64,000 nt of DNA from Populus alba (GCF_005239225.2 NC_133290.1:11106204-11170203), one strand, 5' to 3'. Shown: positions 36,801 through 49,934, counted from the first letter of the stretch. A program made the numbers and translations. The notes: generated by a model from the sequence alone, not told the origin.

Positions 36801-39800
36801 TCAGGATGTTTGACATGCATGAGCAGTAAGACAGCAGAAAGGCCTCATGAAATGAGTGATCAAAGATTCAAATGGATATGTTTGTTTGCTCTAAAAAAAT
36901 CCTTAAAAAGAAATCACAACAGAGCTGTAAAATAACTTAATTTTTATTCATTAATTCTTAGTGTCAATTAGCTAATACAACTCTATAAACAAAAAAACTA
37001 GAAAACCCTAATAAAACTTAATAGTAAAGCAAAATAATAATAATAAAAAAATAGAACTCTAGAGCTATCACTAATGTTCTAATAAACCAATTGTCTAATC
37101 AAATATAGGTAACGAAATCTAGAAAACCTTAACAATTAAATAAATATGACAATAACAATAATTATGTCCAAATTTATGAAATTTGCGCCCTGCATCAAAA
37201 GACATGGCAGCCTATGATTTAACCACATAAATGAGCTCTAACAGAACATAGAGAACATAATTTGCGTAGTTGCTTTTATGCTAGATGAAGCCAAAAAGGT
37301 ATTACTGAGTACAACTTTAGTTATGGCAATCTGTAGGACTATTTCAATGGTAGTGCAACATAGGCAGATGCACATGGTTGGTGCAAAATGAAAACAAATA
37401 CCGTGAGGACTTCAAGTTGATTGGTACTTGCACCAAAAAAGTGCTGATGGGTTGGAAATGTATCAAACTTTTGAAGCTAGGATATCACAGAGAATTAACA
37501 TATGCAATCACGTAAAAATGACTAGAAATGCCTTTTTAGATTAATTCCTTGTGTTTTAAGGAAATTCAATAAAATTGTAAATTTAAGTTCTAAACTTTAA
37601 TTGTGATTTAACTTGCAGGTCTTAGTGTCTAAGTGGTCACTGACCTAAATTATTATGTAGCTGCATTCTAGTTCAATTTTCAGATTACCATTTTATAATT
37701 GCAATGGCTAATAATATTTGACATTTTCAGGAGATTGATTATACTATGGAAGCTTCTAATGCAGAACTGTTTGCCAGTAATTTCAAAGAGATGGAGTATG
37801 TTAAAGTCCCAGCAATATATTGGGAATACACCACGGCGCAGGTTCCTATTAGTACTCATGAACTTAATTTTTTTTCTTCTTATAAAAACATTATCTCTAA
37901 AGTTACTTGTAACCGCTTGCTCCTTTATTTATTTATCTGAATGTAGGTTCTGACAATGGAATATGTCCCAGGGATCAAAATAAACAAAATTCAAGCATTA
38001 GATCAACTGGGTGTTGATCGCAAAAGGTTAAGATAATCTCCTGTTATTGAACCTGGTGAAATCATGTCTCATGCTACCTTTAATTCTTATGCTTTCAATG
38101 CTTGTAATTGTCAAATTTAGTATTGTGAAAAATTACTTTATTGTCAGCTGAAATGATTGTCATCTTTTATAATGTCCTGCAGATTGGGCAGATATGCGGT
38201 TGAATCTTATTTGGAACAAATTCTATCTCATGGATTCTTCCATGCCGACCCTGTGAGTTTTATTGCCACTTCCGATTTTTGGTGGTGCTTGAAATGTTTG
38301 CTATTTGGGATTCTCAATATGACAAAATTGTTTGAGAAAGTGAACATTTAATTTGAGCTTAGTGTACTTTTATATGGAAATACACAGAAAGTAGTTCAGG
38401 GGCTTGTTAGGCCTTTATTGGAAGGCTTACTTCATAAATTAAAAAAAAAAGATCTAGAAAATTCTGCTGGAGATGCTGAAGGTGCAAGTGTTTTAGATGG
38501 CTTAAATGAAGGCATGATTGATCTTATGCCTCCACATCTTGAGGTGTGATTTACATGCACTGATCTATAATTGCATTTTTCATGAGAAACTTTACATAGC
38601 AATCCTATTTATTATTGTTTCGAAATGTCTGTAGGTGATGCTCGATTAATCATCTGAAGAGAGAACCTTTATTTTTCTTTTTAATTTCCTACTGCACAGT
38701 GTATTAAAGGTTACCTTACTTGATGCTTATAGGAATTTAGAGTCCTTTAATTATAACACAGTTTCTTCAACTATGCATTTTTTTCCCTTAAATTCAAAAT
38801 AAATGCATCATTATTTTTTAAATGTTGTATGAATTTGGATAACTTATCTAGTTGAATCATGAAATGGACTTGTTTTGGTTTAGTGCATCCTATGTGTAGA
38901 CCAGATTTTATTTGAAATATGGAGGTCAGAGATAGCTAGAATTAGAAATTGATTTCACAATCTAATTTCAAAGAAAGTGGGACAGGGAGAAGTCAATGAA
39001 CTTCAGCTGAAGCCTAAAAGAAGAGAGTGGTAAATATCAAAAGTGAACGTAGCCTTTGACATGTGCTTCTTAAATATTTGAAGCTACATTCCTCTGGTTG
39101 TGCCAATAAATTTCCAGCCCAATAAATGGAAAAAGAAGTTGTCCTCTTGAACAGTAAAGGAAAGTGTGGATTATATCTGGATTCTGGAATATATGAATTG
39201 AATGAATTATTTGTTTTGATATCCTTCCCCTCCATATTGTCATCTGTGCCAATCGAACAGCTTTGGATATGTGTTCATAGGCAGGGTACTGTCTTCAAAG
39301 TCTTCCTACTATCTTTTTATGATTATTTTTCCTTTTGGAGATGAGGAAGATGTGGTCCTTTCGTATCATGATTCCTTAATGGCATCTAAAGTTCACAAGT
39401 ATGAGATCAGGTCTTGTTTCTTTCTGTGCAGCATCCAGGAAATATTGCTGTTGATGATGTCAATGGAGGAAGGTTGATCTTTTATGATTTTGGAATGATG
39501 GGAAGGTACTGTCTAATCCTCTGCTGGCTATCTGCAATTAGTATGCCAAACAAGTCCATTATCAAGTTTTGTATTATGACTGTCCTTTGTCTTCGTATAT
39601 TGCAGTATCAGTCCAAACATTCGAGAAGGGTTGCTGGAAGCATTCTATGGAATTTATGAAAGGGATCCGGATAAGGTGATTGTGCTTAAGAATGGTGGCT
39701 CATGGCCATGTCTAGGTGTCCTTATTCTTGTTATACAAACTTAACATGTCACAGTTCACATGGTGTGATGCTTTTCTATGCTAGTGCAGGTCCTTGAGGC

Positions 39801-42800
39801 AATGATCCAAATGGGTGTTCTTGTGCCTACTGGAGACATGACAGCTGTCAGACGAACTGCACTATTCTTTCTCAATAGGTGCTTTGAAAGAAAGGGATAA
39901 CTGTTTGGGTTCTCGCTTTGATTGTCATCACCATCTTTATTATTGTTTCAGCATAAGACATTGGTCAGATTTGACTAATCCTCTACTGCTGGTTTGGGTA
40001 GAATTTGGAACAATCTCAAAGTCAAAAAATAAATACGAGGGAAGGATAAGGCTGTTACTAATTGTAGACACCTTTGGATGCAAGACAGAATATTCATAGG
40101 GATCATTTGAGTTGTGCTTGATAGGAAGGAATTCTGCTCAAAGTTGTCATACCATCATAATTCCCATTGAAAAATGAAAAATGAAAAATGAAAATGAAAA
40201 TGAAAATGAATAATAATGATAATTTAGGTTTGAGCCTCAACTGCCCAACAGAAGAAGGGAATTGGGCTGGCAGCTTTGATAGATCAAGGGTTAGTCTCTA
40301 GCCAGATTGAACAAGGAAAGAGGATCTTAATTGAAGTATTGCTCCTGCCTTTACTGTTATTGAGGTTTAGATGCTCAACGGGTATGAGCAAAATCAGAGA
40401 TCTGAGTGTAAATGACAGACAATTGTCTCATTTGGAGGAAGATGACATAACCACTCAATCATGCTCTTACTTCAAAGTCTCAAGGTTGAGATTCAATTGA
40501 AAGATTGAAAGAGAGGTTCTCAAGATTGAGGAATTTTCTGAAGAAGAAGAGCCAGGAATAGTCATTACTAAAGACCAAGGAGATAAGCTGACATTCATTT
40601 TGAATAACATGCATACAGTGATATAGAAAAGCCAGACAGTGTACTGATGTTTTGACTTGCACATTGGACCAAAGTGGGAATGTTGAAACTACCTTTGGAT
40701 CATCTAATAAGTGATCTATATTTCTTTGTTCAACCTCTTATAACCTCCAAATTCTAATTTCAAACTTTGGCAGTTTTGAAGAGCGTCTCGCTGCTCAAAG
40801 AAGAGAGAGAGAAATGGAAACAGCACAACTCGGCTTTAAAAAGCCATTGAGCAAGGATGAAAAAATAGAGAAAAAGAAGCAACGTCTGGCTGCAATAGGT
40901 AACTCCTGCAGTGTGGTTCTATATATATGTATGAGGTTTCACACTTTTCTAGATTTAACTTATAGTGCATTTTGTTTCCAAATAGCAAGAGGTGAGATCA
41001 TTTCTCCTTCTTTTGGCATCTGCATAAAAGCAACTATTGTAAGATATGCATACCATACGTGAGTGTCTATTAGTCACTTACACTCCTCCGTTCAAGTTGT
41101 CCTTGTTCATTTTATTTTCCAGTTTTTATTTCTCAATCTTAGGATATGGATCCTTGTGGCCCTCCCCAGCAAGTTTTGGATTGAGGTTTAGCTGAGATGA
41201 GTTTATTTCGCAATCTGGTATACTTAAGTTCAAGTCTTGTTATGGCATAGCCTTATCCTATTATTGAACTTAATGGCCCAGCATATTGTGCAAATTATCT
41301 AATTATGATAAGATTTTGCAAATTGTATAGCTTTCACAAGATTTTTGTGAATATTTAGATAACTGCATCTCATGTGTTTATGTTCTCTTAACAGGGGAAG
41401 ATTTATTATCCATTGCAGCAGATCAACCTTTCCGTTTTCCTGCCACTTTCACATTTGTTGTGAGAGCATTTTCAGGTGAAGTACTGTAATTTGGAGGAGT
41501 CATTGTATGAAATGCTATGCGCAACATTAACCTTAGACAAGGAAATTATTCTCTGCAGTATTGGATGGCATTGGGAAAGGCCTTGACCCTCGGTTTGATA
41601 TTACGGAGATTGCAAAACCGTGAGTTTGTTTTGCTGCTGTTACAGTTTTCTAAACATTCTCTGGAAATTTCTGAAATTAGGTTGGCTATGTAAATTATAT
41701 GTCTAACTTGTCCTGCATGCGATATATTTCAGCTATGCACTTGAGCTGCTAAAGTTTCGCGAAGCTGGAGTTGAAGTTCTCTTGAAGGTAGAGATTTTAT
41801 TTATTTAGTTCTCTTGAAGATAAAATAGGACCATCTTAATCTGCTCTAACCTTGATGTTGGACATAATAGTAAGTCTCATTTTCATAACCAATCCTGTAA
41901 ATGTTTCAGGACTTCAGAAAAAGGTGGGACAGGCAGTCTCGTGCATTCTACAACTTATTTAGACAGGCTGATAGAGTTCAAAAGCTTGCTGATACTATCC
42001 AACAATTGGTAGGATTCAGGAATCCTTGGTGTCTTTTAATTTGAGTGTTCTAAATAATTCTAGTGCTTTATAGTAGGCCTGTGGATCCATGTCTTCGACA
42101 TCATGTCTTCAACATGTTACTTAGCAATCAACACTGCATTGCAGGAGCAAGGTGATTTGAAGCTCCGAGTTCGAACCCTGGAGGCTGAGAGGGCATTCCA
42201 GCGTGTTGCAGCTGTCCAGAAGACAGTAGGGAGTGTGAGTTTATCTATCTTAGGACTTCATAAAGTCGATCTTGTCATATTCTGGTTTATCTTTCTTGTA
42301 GGTTCAATTGAGTGCAATGCTATATTTTCCTCTTGATCACGGAGTATACTAGTAATTTTTTGACATATTCAGACTAAACTTCTGTTGAAATTTGCAAGTT
42401 CAATTCAGGACATGACACATTATTCCAGTCATGTCAAACTTTTTATAAATAGGGATAGAAGAATTTAACAAGATTAACCTTGGTTATGTATTTTTGTGAA
42501 GAAGCTTAAACAAGATTATCATCGTTTACATTTTCTCCATCATTGCTGCTTCTGCATGCTGGAAACTTAATTGTTGAATGTATAGTAAAAAATCTAAATT
42601 TATGATCGTATGCATTTATGGCATGTTAGCATGTCTAGTATTCTAGGAGTTGTCAGGCTTGCCACCTCATGTTTTAGTTGAAACATGAGGAGCATACTTG
42701 TATGCGTAATATGTATTATTTGGTTATTTCCCCCTATATTTCAGAAATAGAAATATTTTACTCAATGTGTTTTGGTGCGGATCTGGATGTATACTCTTTT

Positions 42801-43102
42801 TAACATCCTCTTTGACCAATCAACAGGCTGTAGCTGTTGGAAGTCTAGTAAACCTTGCAACTATTTTATATCTCAATTCCATTCGAGTAAGCCACCAGCT
42901 CTAATTTATGTTTGCTATGCATCATTTTGCATCTTTCTTCTTGATTTTCATCCAGTCATTTGTTTGAATGTGTTATCTTTGATAGGTACCAGCCATTGCG
43001 GCATCCATCTTTTGTGCATTCTTCAGTTTCCAAGTCCTCTTTGGCGTTTTAAAGGTGAAAAAGTTAGATCAACAGGAAAGGTTGATAACAGGAACTGCTT
43101 AA
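33885..43102 (+). CDS. ABC1K8: Chloroplast ABC1-family atypical kinase (ABC1K8/OSA1 type), intact
   Basis: Twenty exons join in frame: 33885-34376, 35136-35271, 35503-35669, 35820-35940, 36075-36175, 36280-36378, 37731-37841, 37947-38026, 38183-38252, 39432-39505, 39606-39675, 39790-39878, 40774-40898, 41395-41475, 41559-41619, 41733-41787, 41910-42008, 42145-42234, 42827-42886 and 42986-43102. The total is 2298 nt (765 residues). The N terminus ([10 protein letters not shown].., rich in S/H/K/R, few acids until about residue 59) looks like a plastid transit peptide. An Asn-Gly-rich linker (about 77-120) follows. The UbiB/ABC1 core carries KIGQ (241-244), the alanine-rich loop AAAS (301-304) in place of a glycine loop, Lys321 (VVIKVQRP), EID (373-375), MEYVPG, the catalytic loop HADPHPGN (456-463) and DFG (478-480). 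Two hydrophobic segments near 708-725 and 729-750 suit membrane anchoring. The Arabidopsis relative acts at the chloroplast envelope in oxidative-stress, iron and lipid homeostasis; that role is from family knowledge. Confidence 0.95.
36562..36830. repeat. Diverged direct repeat in ABC1K8 intron 6
   Basis: GATAAAGTTGCAAATGAAAT (36562) recurs as GATAAAGTTGCAAATTAAAT (36728), and the following 90 bases align loosely (ACTAGGACAGTCATG / ATTAGGATGCTCATG, then AAATCAGGATGTGGGACGTG / AAGTCAGGATGTTTGACATG). The offset is 166 bases. The intron (36379-37730) is the longest in the gene and probably contains old inserted DNA. Confidence 0.65.
38388..38543 (+). other. 52-codon exon-like segment inside ABC1K8 intron 9
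   Basis: Between CACAG and GTGTGA lies a 156-base stretch, a multiple of three, open in the phase that would join exon 9 to exon 10. It reads [18 protein letters not shown].. and ends ..[13 protein letters not shown]. Composition is protein-like (amphipathic helix, then an acidic stretch) and unlike the AT-rich intron around it. If included, it would separate HADP from HPGN in the catalytic loop, which should kill or strongly alter the kinase. It may be a captured exon of another gene or a cassette exon. I do not recognise the protein family. Confidence 0.5.
40166..40225. repeat. AATGAAA-type minisatellite in ABC1K8 intron 12
   Basis: Repeats of GAAAAAT, then GAAAAT, then AATAATGAT-like text are directly visible in the 895-base intron 12. 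There is no coding content. Confidence 0.8.
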
Positions 43103-46100
43103 CTCGAGTAAGTAAATATTCCTGTATTATGCACCTTTCTCTTGGCTTTTTCTACTTCTTTGATACAGAATTGTATAATGTGTGAGACTAGATCGGATGA
43201 CACAGAGTAGGAGTTGCATAAGTATGAAGTATGGATTGCTGATTTATTTTTACAATTAGGACCTTAACTTCATCGATCAGTTACTCCCTTAATCCATCCC
43301 TCTCTCATCTTTTTCTAGTGAAACAGCCTGAACAGACCATTGATGGTACATGACCCAAGTGTTTTAACAAGTGAGATCAGCAACTTTGCGTATACTGTTC
43401 TGTAATAAAGCATCAAATGCCTTGTGGAATTACCATAAAACAGGGATAGTCAAGTGACTTGTGAGGGATTATCTACAATGAGCAGTGTGCTTCTTAATGA
43501 TATTCCCCACAAACATTCAGAGCTGCTAGAGAGGTGAGTGCAGGACAGAAAGATTGTCTATTCAGCTAAGAGACTGCATATAGATTACACCAAATACTGT
43601 CTGTAGCTCTCCAGCTATATAAATATATTCACAGGTATTCTTGGTTATCTTATATCAATCTCAAATTAGGTGGCGGAACATGAGAGTAAAATTCCTATGA
43701 TGATGAAAATCACCAAATAAAAGCTGACTGTTAAGACCTTAAGAATTAGGTTTGAATGCTGGCTGTGCTTCATGACTCATGTTGCTTGCTTAAACTTGCT
43801 CTGAATGATATGTTCTCTAGGAGTGCTAGCTGAGAGAGTGATGTTGTTAACAGAACTCCTGGTGTAGCAGTAGTTAAAAATTATATAATTTTTTTTTCAA
43901 GAGATCTTAATTCCTTCAAGATAAGCATACAATTCAAGCCATCAGAAGTAGCTTGTGTTAGAAGCTTTTAGTAGAAAGTACCAAACATTCTGCTGAATTA
44001 GCCTATAGTGACACTTGTGAGAATCCTAAAGCATCTTATAATTCTCAGCTTGAGTTTTCCAGGTTCAAAACTTTGAAATAGGTTTCTAGAAACATCTATG
44101 CTTGCTGCTTCACACACATGCTTCCCTTGGAGGTTTTCCTGTAAACCATCTGCGGTGAACAATCTTCAGCCTCTGGTCTGCTAAGAGGAGATATAGACAA
44201 GACTAGATTCTAAACTGAACGAGGCAAAGTACACCCTGGATTTTCTTAAGAAGAGTAGCTTTGAGTTCCTTTGCACTCCTAGATTCTCATCCATAAGTGA
44301 TTGTAAGGCCCTTTAGACAAGCATTCACCTCCAAGTTAATCTAGTATCATAGGCTTCTAAAGCATCTAAGCGCATTACTGGTCACTTCAGATCAGCTGTA
44401 TTTTATCTCTCATACTGCTCTCTCTTCAACTGTAGAACCACCAGCAACACACTACCCTTTGCGTTATAAATAAGTTTATGGATTTTCTTGTGATGATATT
44501 TTAGCCGTAGATCTCACAATACCAACATGATTTTGAAGATACTGCATGCATTACCATTTAGAAGCACTATCATCTTTGATAATCTGGCTGCAACACAAAA
44601 AAATGTGAATCTTCTAATTTGTATATCAACATGCTTCCATGAAATCAAGTTTGCTTGCATGGCTATCCACCTTTTGAGTGAGGAGTTCTGTGGATGTTTC
44701 CACTTAGATATGTTTGTTAGAACCAAATGTGATGATACAATGTCGTGGAAAGACAAATGATCATAATTTTTTCTCCACCACATCACATCAGATTCTACTT
44801 TTACCTTCAAGGACACTTCCTTGTGATGCTGATTCATTCAGTGAATCCTTGCAGATTTAGAGTAGAGAGTCAGCTCATTTGAAACTCTTGATTGCAAGTT
44901 TCCTCATCTCAAGGATGGAGCTTGATGAACATGTTATTTGATGCTCTCAGTTCCTAGTTCATGGATGAGCCAATACCTCCAGTGTGGAGATTTGTGATGA
45001 AGACATCAAGGCGGAATACCTGTGCTGTGTTTGTCCGGAAGTTGGCCAAGAATGTATCTTCTTCATTCTGAATTTTTATCATGCCGCCAACAAAGCCACG
45101 TTGCTGTAAGTTTTCGTCCCATTAGAAGCATCAGTTTAAGCCCTGATGGTGAGGGATTAGGAAGGGATTTGCGTATTAGCCATACCTACAATCAATGCTG
45201 CGAGTAGTTAAGCATTCTGTCATAATTCCACGAGTTGGCATGTCCATAAACCGTGTATAATACTATAATATAATGTAATCATTTTTGCTAAGTATGAGTT
45301 ATAATGAGTTCTGTTTGCGATCGATCCAAATTTCATGTCCTTATGAAGACTTTTCTTCTGAATCTATCACATCTTGGCTGCATACTTATCCAGCAAGTTC
45401 TAACTTTCATATTTACTTGTTAATCCAATTGTTTCAGCTCTTAAATTTATTATTAAACACTCTTAAACATACATTCAATTACCTCTTAATCTGGATATTT
45501 GTCAATGGGGGCTAGATTTCAACCCATGCAATTGTACACGTGAAGTCCTTGAAACCTTTCAATCTATGTGTTTTTCAGGACAAAAAAACCCTAATCAACG
45601 AAAAACTTTATTTATTTATTTATTAAAACAGAGACGTTAGTCAACGTAAAAAGTGTAGAAATCAACTACAAATCTCTGTTCTTTTGAGATCAATCTTGCT
45701 TTAGTTCCTCATATTCTACAGAATCAAATACAAACTCTTACCTTCGTTCAATGTAAATAAGCTTTCGGCCATCTCTTTTTTTATTAGAAACCTCTTTTGG
45801 TTATACTCTAGAAATGAAGCACATAATATTATAACATGTATAATTAGTAACAAGAAATAAGCTTTCAGCCATCTCTTCGTTCCACGTTTTGTAGTTAGAT
45901 AAGTTGATTTTTTTAAACTTAAAAAAGTTATATTTAAGCACTGGTAGCATTTTTAAAATAAAATAAATTTAACGACTTGAGTTATAGATACTATTTGGTT
46001 TAATAAGATGATTTAATTTAATTATACAAGAAAAAAACAATGATGGTAAATGAATTGAATCTAAACTTAAAAAGTGTTGACGATGATATGTAGGAAAAAA

Positions 46101-46960
46101 ACGCTTGCAAAAAACAACAATCATAAAACTTGATTAAAATATAATTCAATGTCAAATAACAAAATTAAGTTTTTTTTTTTAAAAAATAACAAAAAAATCC
46201 TTGAGCCAATCTTAAATTAGTATGGTAAACTGTGACTCGTATCGTGAGGTGGAGCCATCCTCATAGCAAATAAAATAAAATAAAATAAAAAGTTCAATAT
46301 TTAATAAGCTTAATATTCAAGGTTGAAATAAAAAAAAAAAAATCAACTTTAAAAAAATTAAAAAGACTAATGCCAAGTTAACATTTCATATCCATGAGTC
46401 AGGTGATATGACTAGAATCATCGTATAAAAAAAAATGGGAGGATACTTTTAATTGTAGTTGGCCTTGCGAATCTCGAGGAGTGAGAAAGGAAGAGAGAGG
46501 AGAGAAAAAAACCAACCATTGCGAACCACCTGACACATGCCATCCCATTTGATGCCCACCACTTGACACTTTAGATGACATGGCAATTGACTGTTTGGTT
46601 GCCGGTATATGCTGCAGTTACTAGCTAAGAGCATGGGTGCCTCGTATGCACTTACGCGTATTATGCACTTTGCAAATAACTTTTTTATTTATTTATAATA
46701 TTTAATATTTTAAAATACTAAGTTGCCCTCTAGTTTACTTGCTAATTACAAAATACCCAAGATAATATTAAAATATTATTTGGAAAACAATCATTTGACT
46801 ATGCGAATCTATATCAAATTTTAAGATTGTGCATAGTGAATACATGATATCTTTTAGCTTTTGTTTTGATACTCTATTTTCAATATTATTTGTGCTAGCA
46901 TATTACATTGAGTTACGAAAAAATTGGAATGAGATGTAAGTAATAATACCTAAGAGCAAT
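43103..46960. other. Unassigned region downstream of ABC1K8
   Basis: 43103-45270 is less AT-rich than its surroundings and contains several open frames of 60-107 codons on both strands, none with a recognisable motif and none joined by clear splice sites. It could be the 3' flank of ABC1K8 plus a worn-out transposon. 45270-46960 is AT-rich with a GA-rich patch around 46470-46510. No gene can be supported. Confidence 0.5.
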
Positions 46961-46966
46961 GAGGAG

Positions 46967-46996
46967 GGTTTTTTTTTTTTTTTTTTTTTTTTTTTA
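46967..46996. repeat. Poly-T tract of about 30 bases
   Basis: An uninterrupted T run is visible, possibly the reverse complement of a retroposon poly-A tail. No retroposon body was identified next to it. Confidence 0.85.
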
Positions 46997-47194
46997 TTTT
47001 AGCAAAAGCCTAACTCGTTATTGCATTGCCTCACGGTTGTTTTAGATTGTGCAAATGCTTCGCCCCAGATTTGAGGCTTGACAAGGAGTCGAGTGTTCGT
47101 TGTCAATCGATGCAACCACAAAAGATAACCCTACGTTAACCCCAACGGCTACCTCTACAAGTGATGGTGATTGAGGTCTCAAGAGCACATGTAA

Positions 47195-47410
47195 TTTTAT
47201 TTGTTTTTGTGTTTTAAAAATATTTTTAAAAAAATTAAATTTTTTATTTTTTTATTTGTTTTAAATTAATATCTTTTAATATTTTAAGATCATTTTGATG
47301 CACTAATATTAAAAATAATATTTTAAAAAATAAAAAAATATTATTTTAAGATTTTTTTAAATAAAAAATATTTTAAAAAACAATTATAATTATATTTTAA
47401 ACAGGATAAG
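47195..47410. mobile_element. MITE-like AT-rich element
   Basis: The interior (TTTTGATGCACTAATATTAAAAATAAT, and AAATATTTT-type runs) matches, in the opposite orientation, the interior of the 10.5 and 13.9-kb elements. Clean GTTTGG termini are not present, so the ends are uncertain. Confidence 0.4.
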
Positions 47411-47539
47411 CTCTAACAACATTGATAATTACTAGAGATTTTAAACGGTGTTTGATAAGGCGTTTACAATGCGTTGGAAAGTGCTTTTTTTAAAAAATAT
47501 GTTTGAAGCGTAAAAGTTTGATGTTTTTTCACATCTCTG

Positions 47540-49400
47540 CACCAGGTAATTTAGGTTATGTATTGGTGCATTGGTCTCCTCAAGGTTGGTTTTTTCCATT
47601 TTGGGCCTAATTAAGTCAGGTTTTTTGTTATTTGCTTCCTAGCTAGGTTTTGACTACAGCTCCAATTAATAATATATTAGGACCCATATTATCTCTCTGT
47701 ATATATTCTCTTGCTAGTTAGTAAAATAAGCCAGGAAAGCTCCTTCTAGCTATAGATTCCATGAACCATTTGCAAAATGACTTATTCAGAAGTATTGATT
47801 TCATGTTCAAATAATATATACATGTTTTATGAGAAAAAGAAGAAGAAGAAGGATTGTAGCGTGTAAATCATTTAATTTGAACGTTAACTTTATATATATA
47901 TATATATATGAAGCATCGATAAAATTAACTAATTAAGCGCATAAGAATATTAGTCAGCTATTTACGTTCCCCAGCCATAGACATGTTTTCTTACTTATGA
48001 TCATCTGCTTTAATTATATTCTATATTATGATAATATAACAAAATCTAGTATGCATATAAATTATGTTATTTGATATTTGAATAGTAATTAGTCATATAT
48101 TCATATTAATATTTTTTTTCTTCATAGCCCAAGAAGTATATGATTAATGGTGGAAATTATGACACCTTTAAAACATTCCATTTTGGTTTAGAGATTTTTT
48201 GATGATAAGGTCAATGATTTTTTTGTTAAAGAAAAAATTGTAATAAATGAAAAAAAATTAAATTCTAAGAACAAAAGTATTTGTTTTGGTATGATTAATT
48301 AATGCTCTAAGAGTTTAGATATGAATGTTTGAAGAGTAGAAAATGTGAACCTTTTACATGAGTGGTTAAACAGGTATTTATAATTCATGAACCTTATTAT
48401 TTTGATAGAGTGGAGAGACCAAATAATTATTTTCTCCTGATGACATTAATGAGGGATAAATATTCTTTATATATCATTAATAAAAAACAAATATCTATTA
48501 CAGATCATTAATGAGATAAAAATATAGTAGTCCTCTAAGAGTGCACATCTTTAGATGTAGGGAGATGATTATTTATGACATAAATAATTCATGTTAATAG
48601 TCTTAAGTCAGAAACTTATGGTCATAATATGGATATGTAACAACCTCTAAACCATTTTAGTTTGTTATGTAGCTAAGTCTAAGGGAAACAAGTTTAACAA
48701 TTTACTAGATCTATGTTGTCTTAGGTTTAGTACATGACTGAACTCCGGTATGTTGGGTCTGACAACTTGTCAGATCCATATTGTCTTAGGCTCAGAACGC
48801 TCAGCACATAATTGAATCCAAATATATTGGGTTTAGTAAGTTGCTAGATTCATGTTACTTTTGACACAACATATAGTTGAACCCATATATAATGAGTATG
48901 ACAACTTGTTAAACCCTCGTTAACTTAAGTTTAACACATGACTGAAGTCAAGTATATTAGGTATGGTAACTTCTTAGACTTACATTTGCTTGGGTTATCA
49001 CCCTATTATGGATTTATATTTTTTTCACAAAACATCAAAATATTAAGTAAAAAATAATAACTCATCAGTTATGATCTCCCAAAGAAAAAATAAAATATTT
49101 ACAAAACCTAAATAGCATCCCTTGACGTAAAAAAGAAGAAGAAGGAGAACTCGAAAATTAATCTCAATTTTGAAATTATAAATTCATTTTTTTTTATATT
49201 ACAAAGGGAAATTCGAAGTTAGAGGTTTTAAAGAAAAGGATTTCTCTAATACCTAGTTGAACCAAATAGGAAAATGGTTCTGCATAGTGCATTATCCGCT
49301 CAAGAGATTTGCCAACGAATAAACGGAAAGGATAGAATGAAAGACATTTGCCAACGAAAAGACTCAAATATTTTATATATGTTCGGCCATACTCTTGCTA
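47540..49400. other. Repeat-rich non-coding region with a 65-bp tandem repeat
   Basis: No gene is seen. From 48696 to about 49010, units beginning AACAATTTACTAGATC, GACAACTTGTCAGATCC, GTAAGTTGCTAGATTC, GACAACTTGTTAAACCC and GTAACTTCTTAGAC start at 48696, 48761, 48836, 48900 and 48966. This is a diverged tandem array with a 64-75 base period. An (AT)n run lies near 47890-47909. Confidence 0.6.
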
Positions 49401-49483
49401 GCTTAACACCAAGGCTTCATTATTGATTGAATTAACAGAAAATTCACAAATTACAATATTACATGAAAGAAAATAACTATGAT

Positions 49484-49871
49484 CTAAGGATTAGATTGAG
49501 TGTATATGTAGTCCTCGTTCTCGTAGAGAGTCTCTTCTGACTCTTCATCTCCTAATTTCTTGCACTTTCCCCTCTCCTTGCCTCTACACTCATGATCTGC
49601 TCTTCCCTGTATCATCATTAATTCAAATAAGAAATAAGACCTCGTATGAATAATGGATTCAATAGGGTAGTATAAAACGAAGAAAAAAAAACATTAAGGG
49701 CTGGATTTGGCAGAAGAAAATAATAATGAAATATCAAGCACTGACCATATGAGCAGAATCTCCATTGCCCACCAGCAGTTGATTGGTATCATCTTTCCCG
49801 TGAACAAAAAACACCAAATGGAGGAAGAAAAGCAAAGAAACACAGACAGAGAGAGTTGTAAACCTGACCAT
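49484..49871 (-). CDS. PSK: Phytosulfokine precursor (PSK)
   Basis: Two exons on the minus strand, 49871-49746 and 49606-49484, join at ATG/GTCAGT..ACAG/GGA to give 82 codons plus TAG. The N terminus is a clear secretory signal (MVRFTTLSVC.. through ..FFVHG, about residues 1-25). A short variable propeptide with two cysteines (residues 49 and 57) and an acidic stretch follow. The pentapeptide YIYTQ stands at residues 75-79 behind Glu-Asp, with the tail SNP. YIYTQ preceded by an acidic residue is the hallmark of phytosulfokine, a sulfated peptide hormone sulfated by TPST in the Golgi and sensed by PSKR receptors at the cell surface. The length, cysteine pair, intron position and C-terminal location of the peptide all fit the family. 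The segment before YIYTQ lacks the usual Arg-Arg and Leu pattern, so processing may differ. Confidence 0.93.
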
Positions 49872-49934
49872 GTTCTTGAACTTGGTGTACCAACTTGAGA
49901 TATGTAAGTGCTAGCTGTATCAAAGTTCAAGCAA

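Noticed and set aside
42772..43185. 137-codon open frame
   Set aside because: It overlaps the last two exons of ABC1K8 in another frame.
44514..44837. 107-codon minus-strand frame as transposase
   Set aside because: No catalytic motif or family resemblance was found.
45022..45207. 61-codon frame SFRPIRSISLSPDGEG..
   Set aside because: No start context, splice sites or recognised family. Possibly a fragment, but it cannot be supported as a gene.
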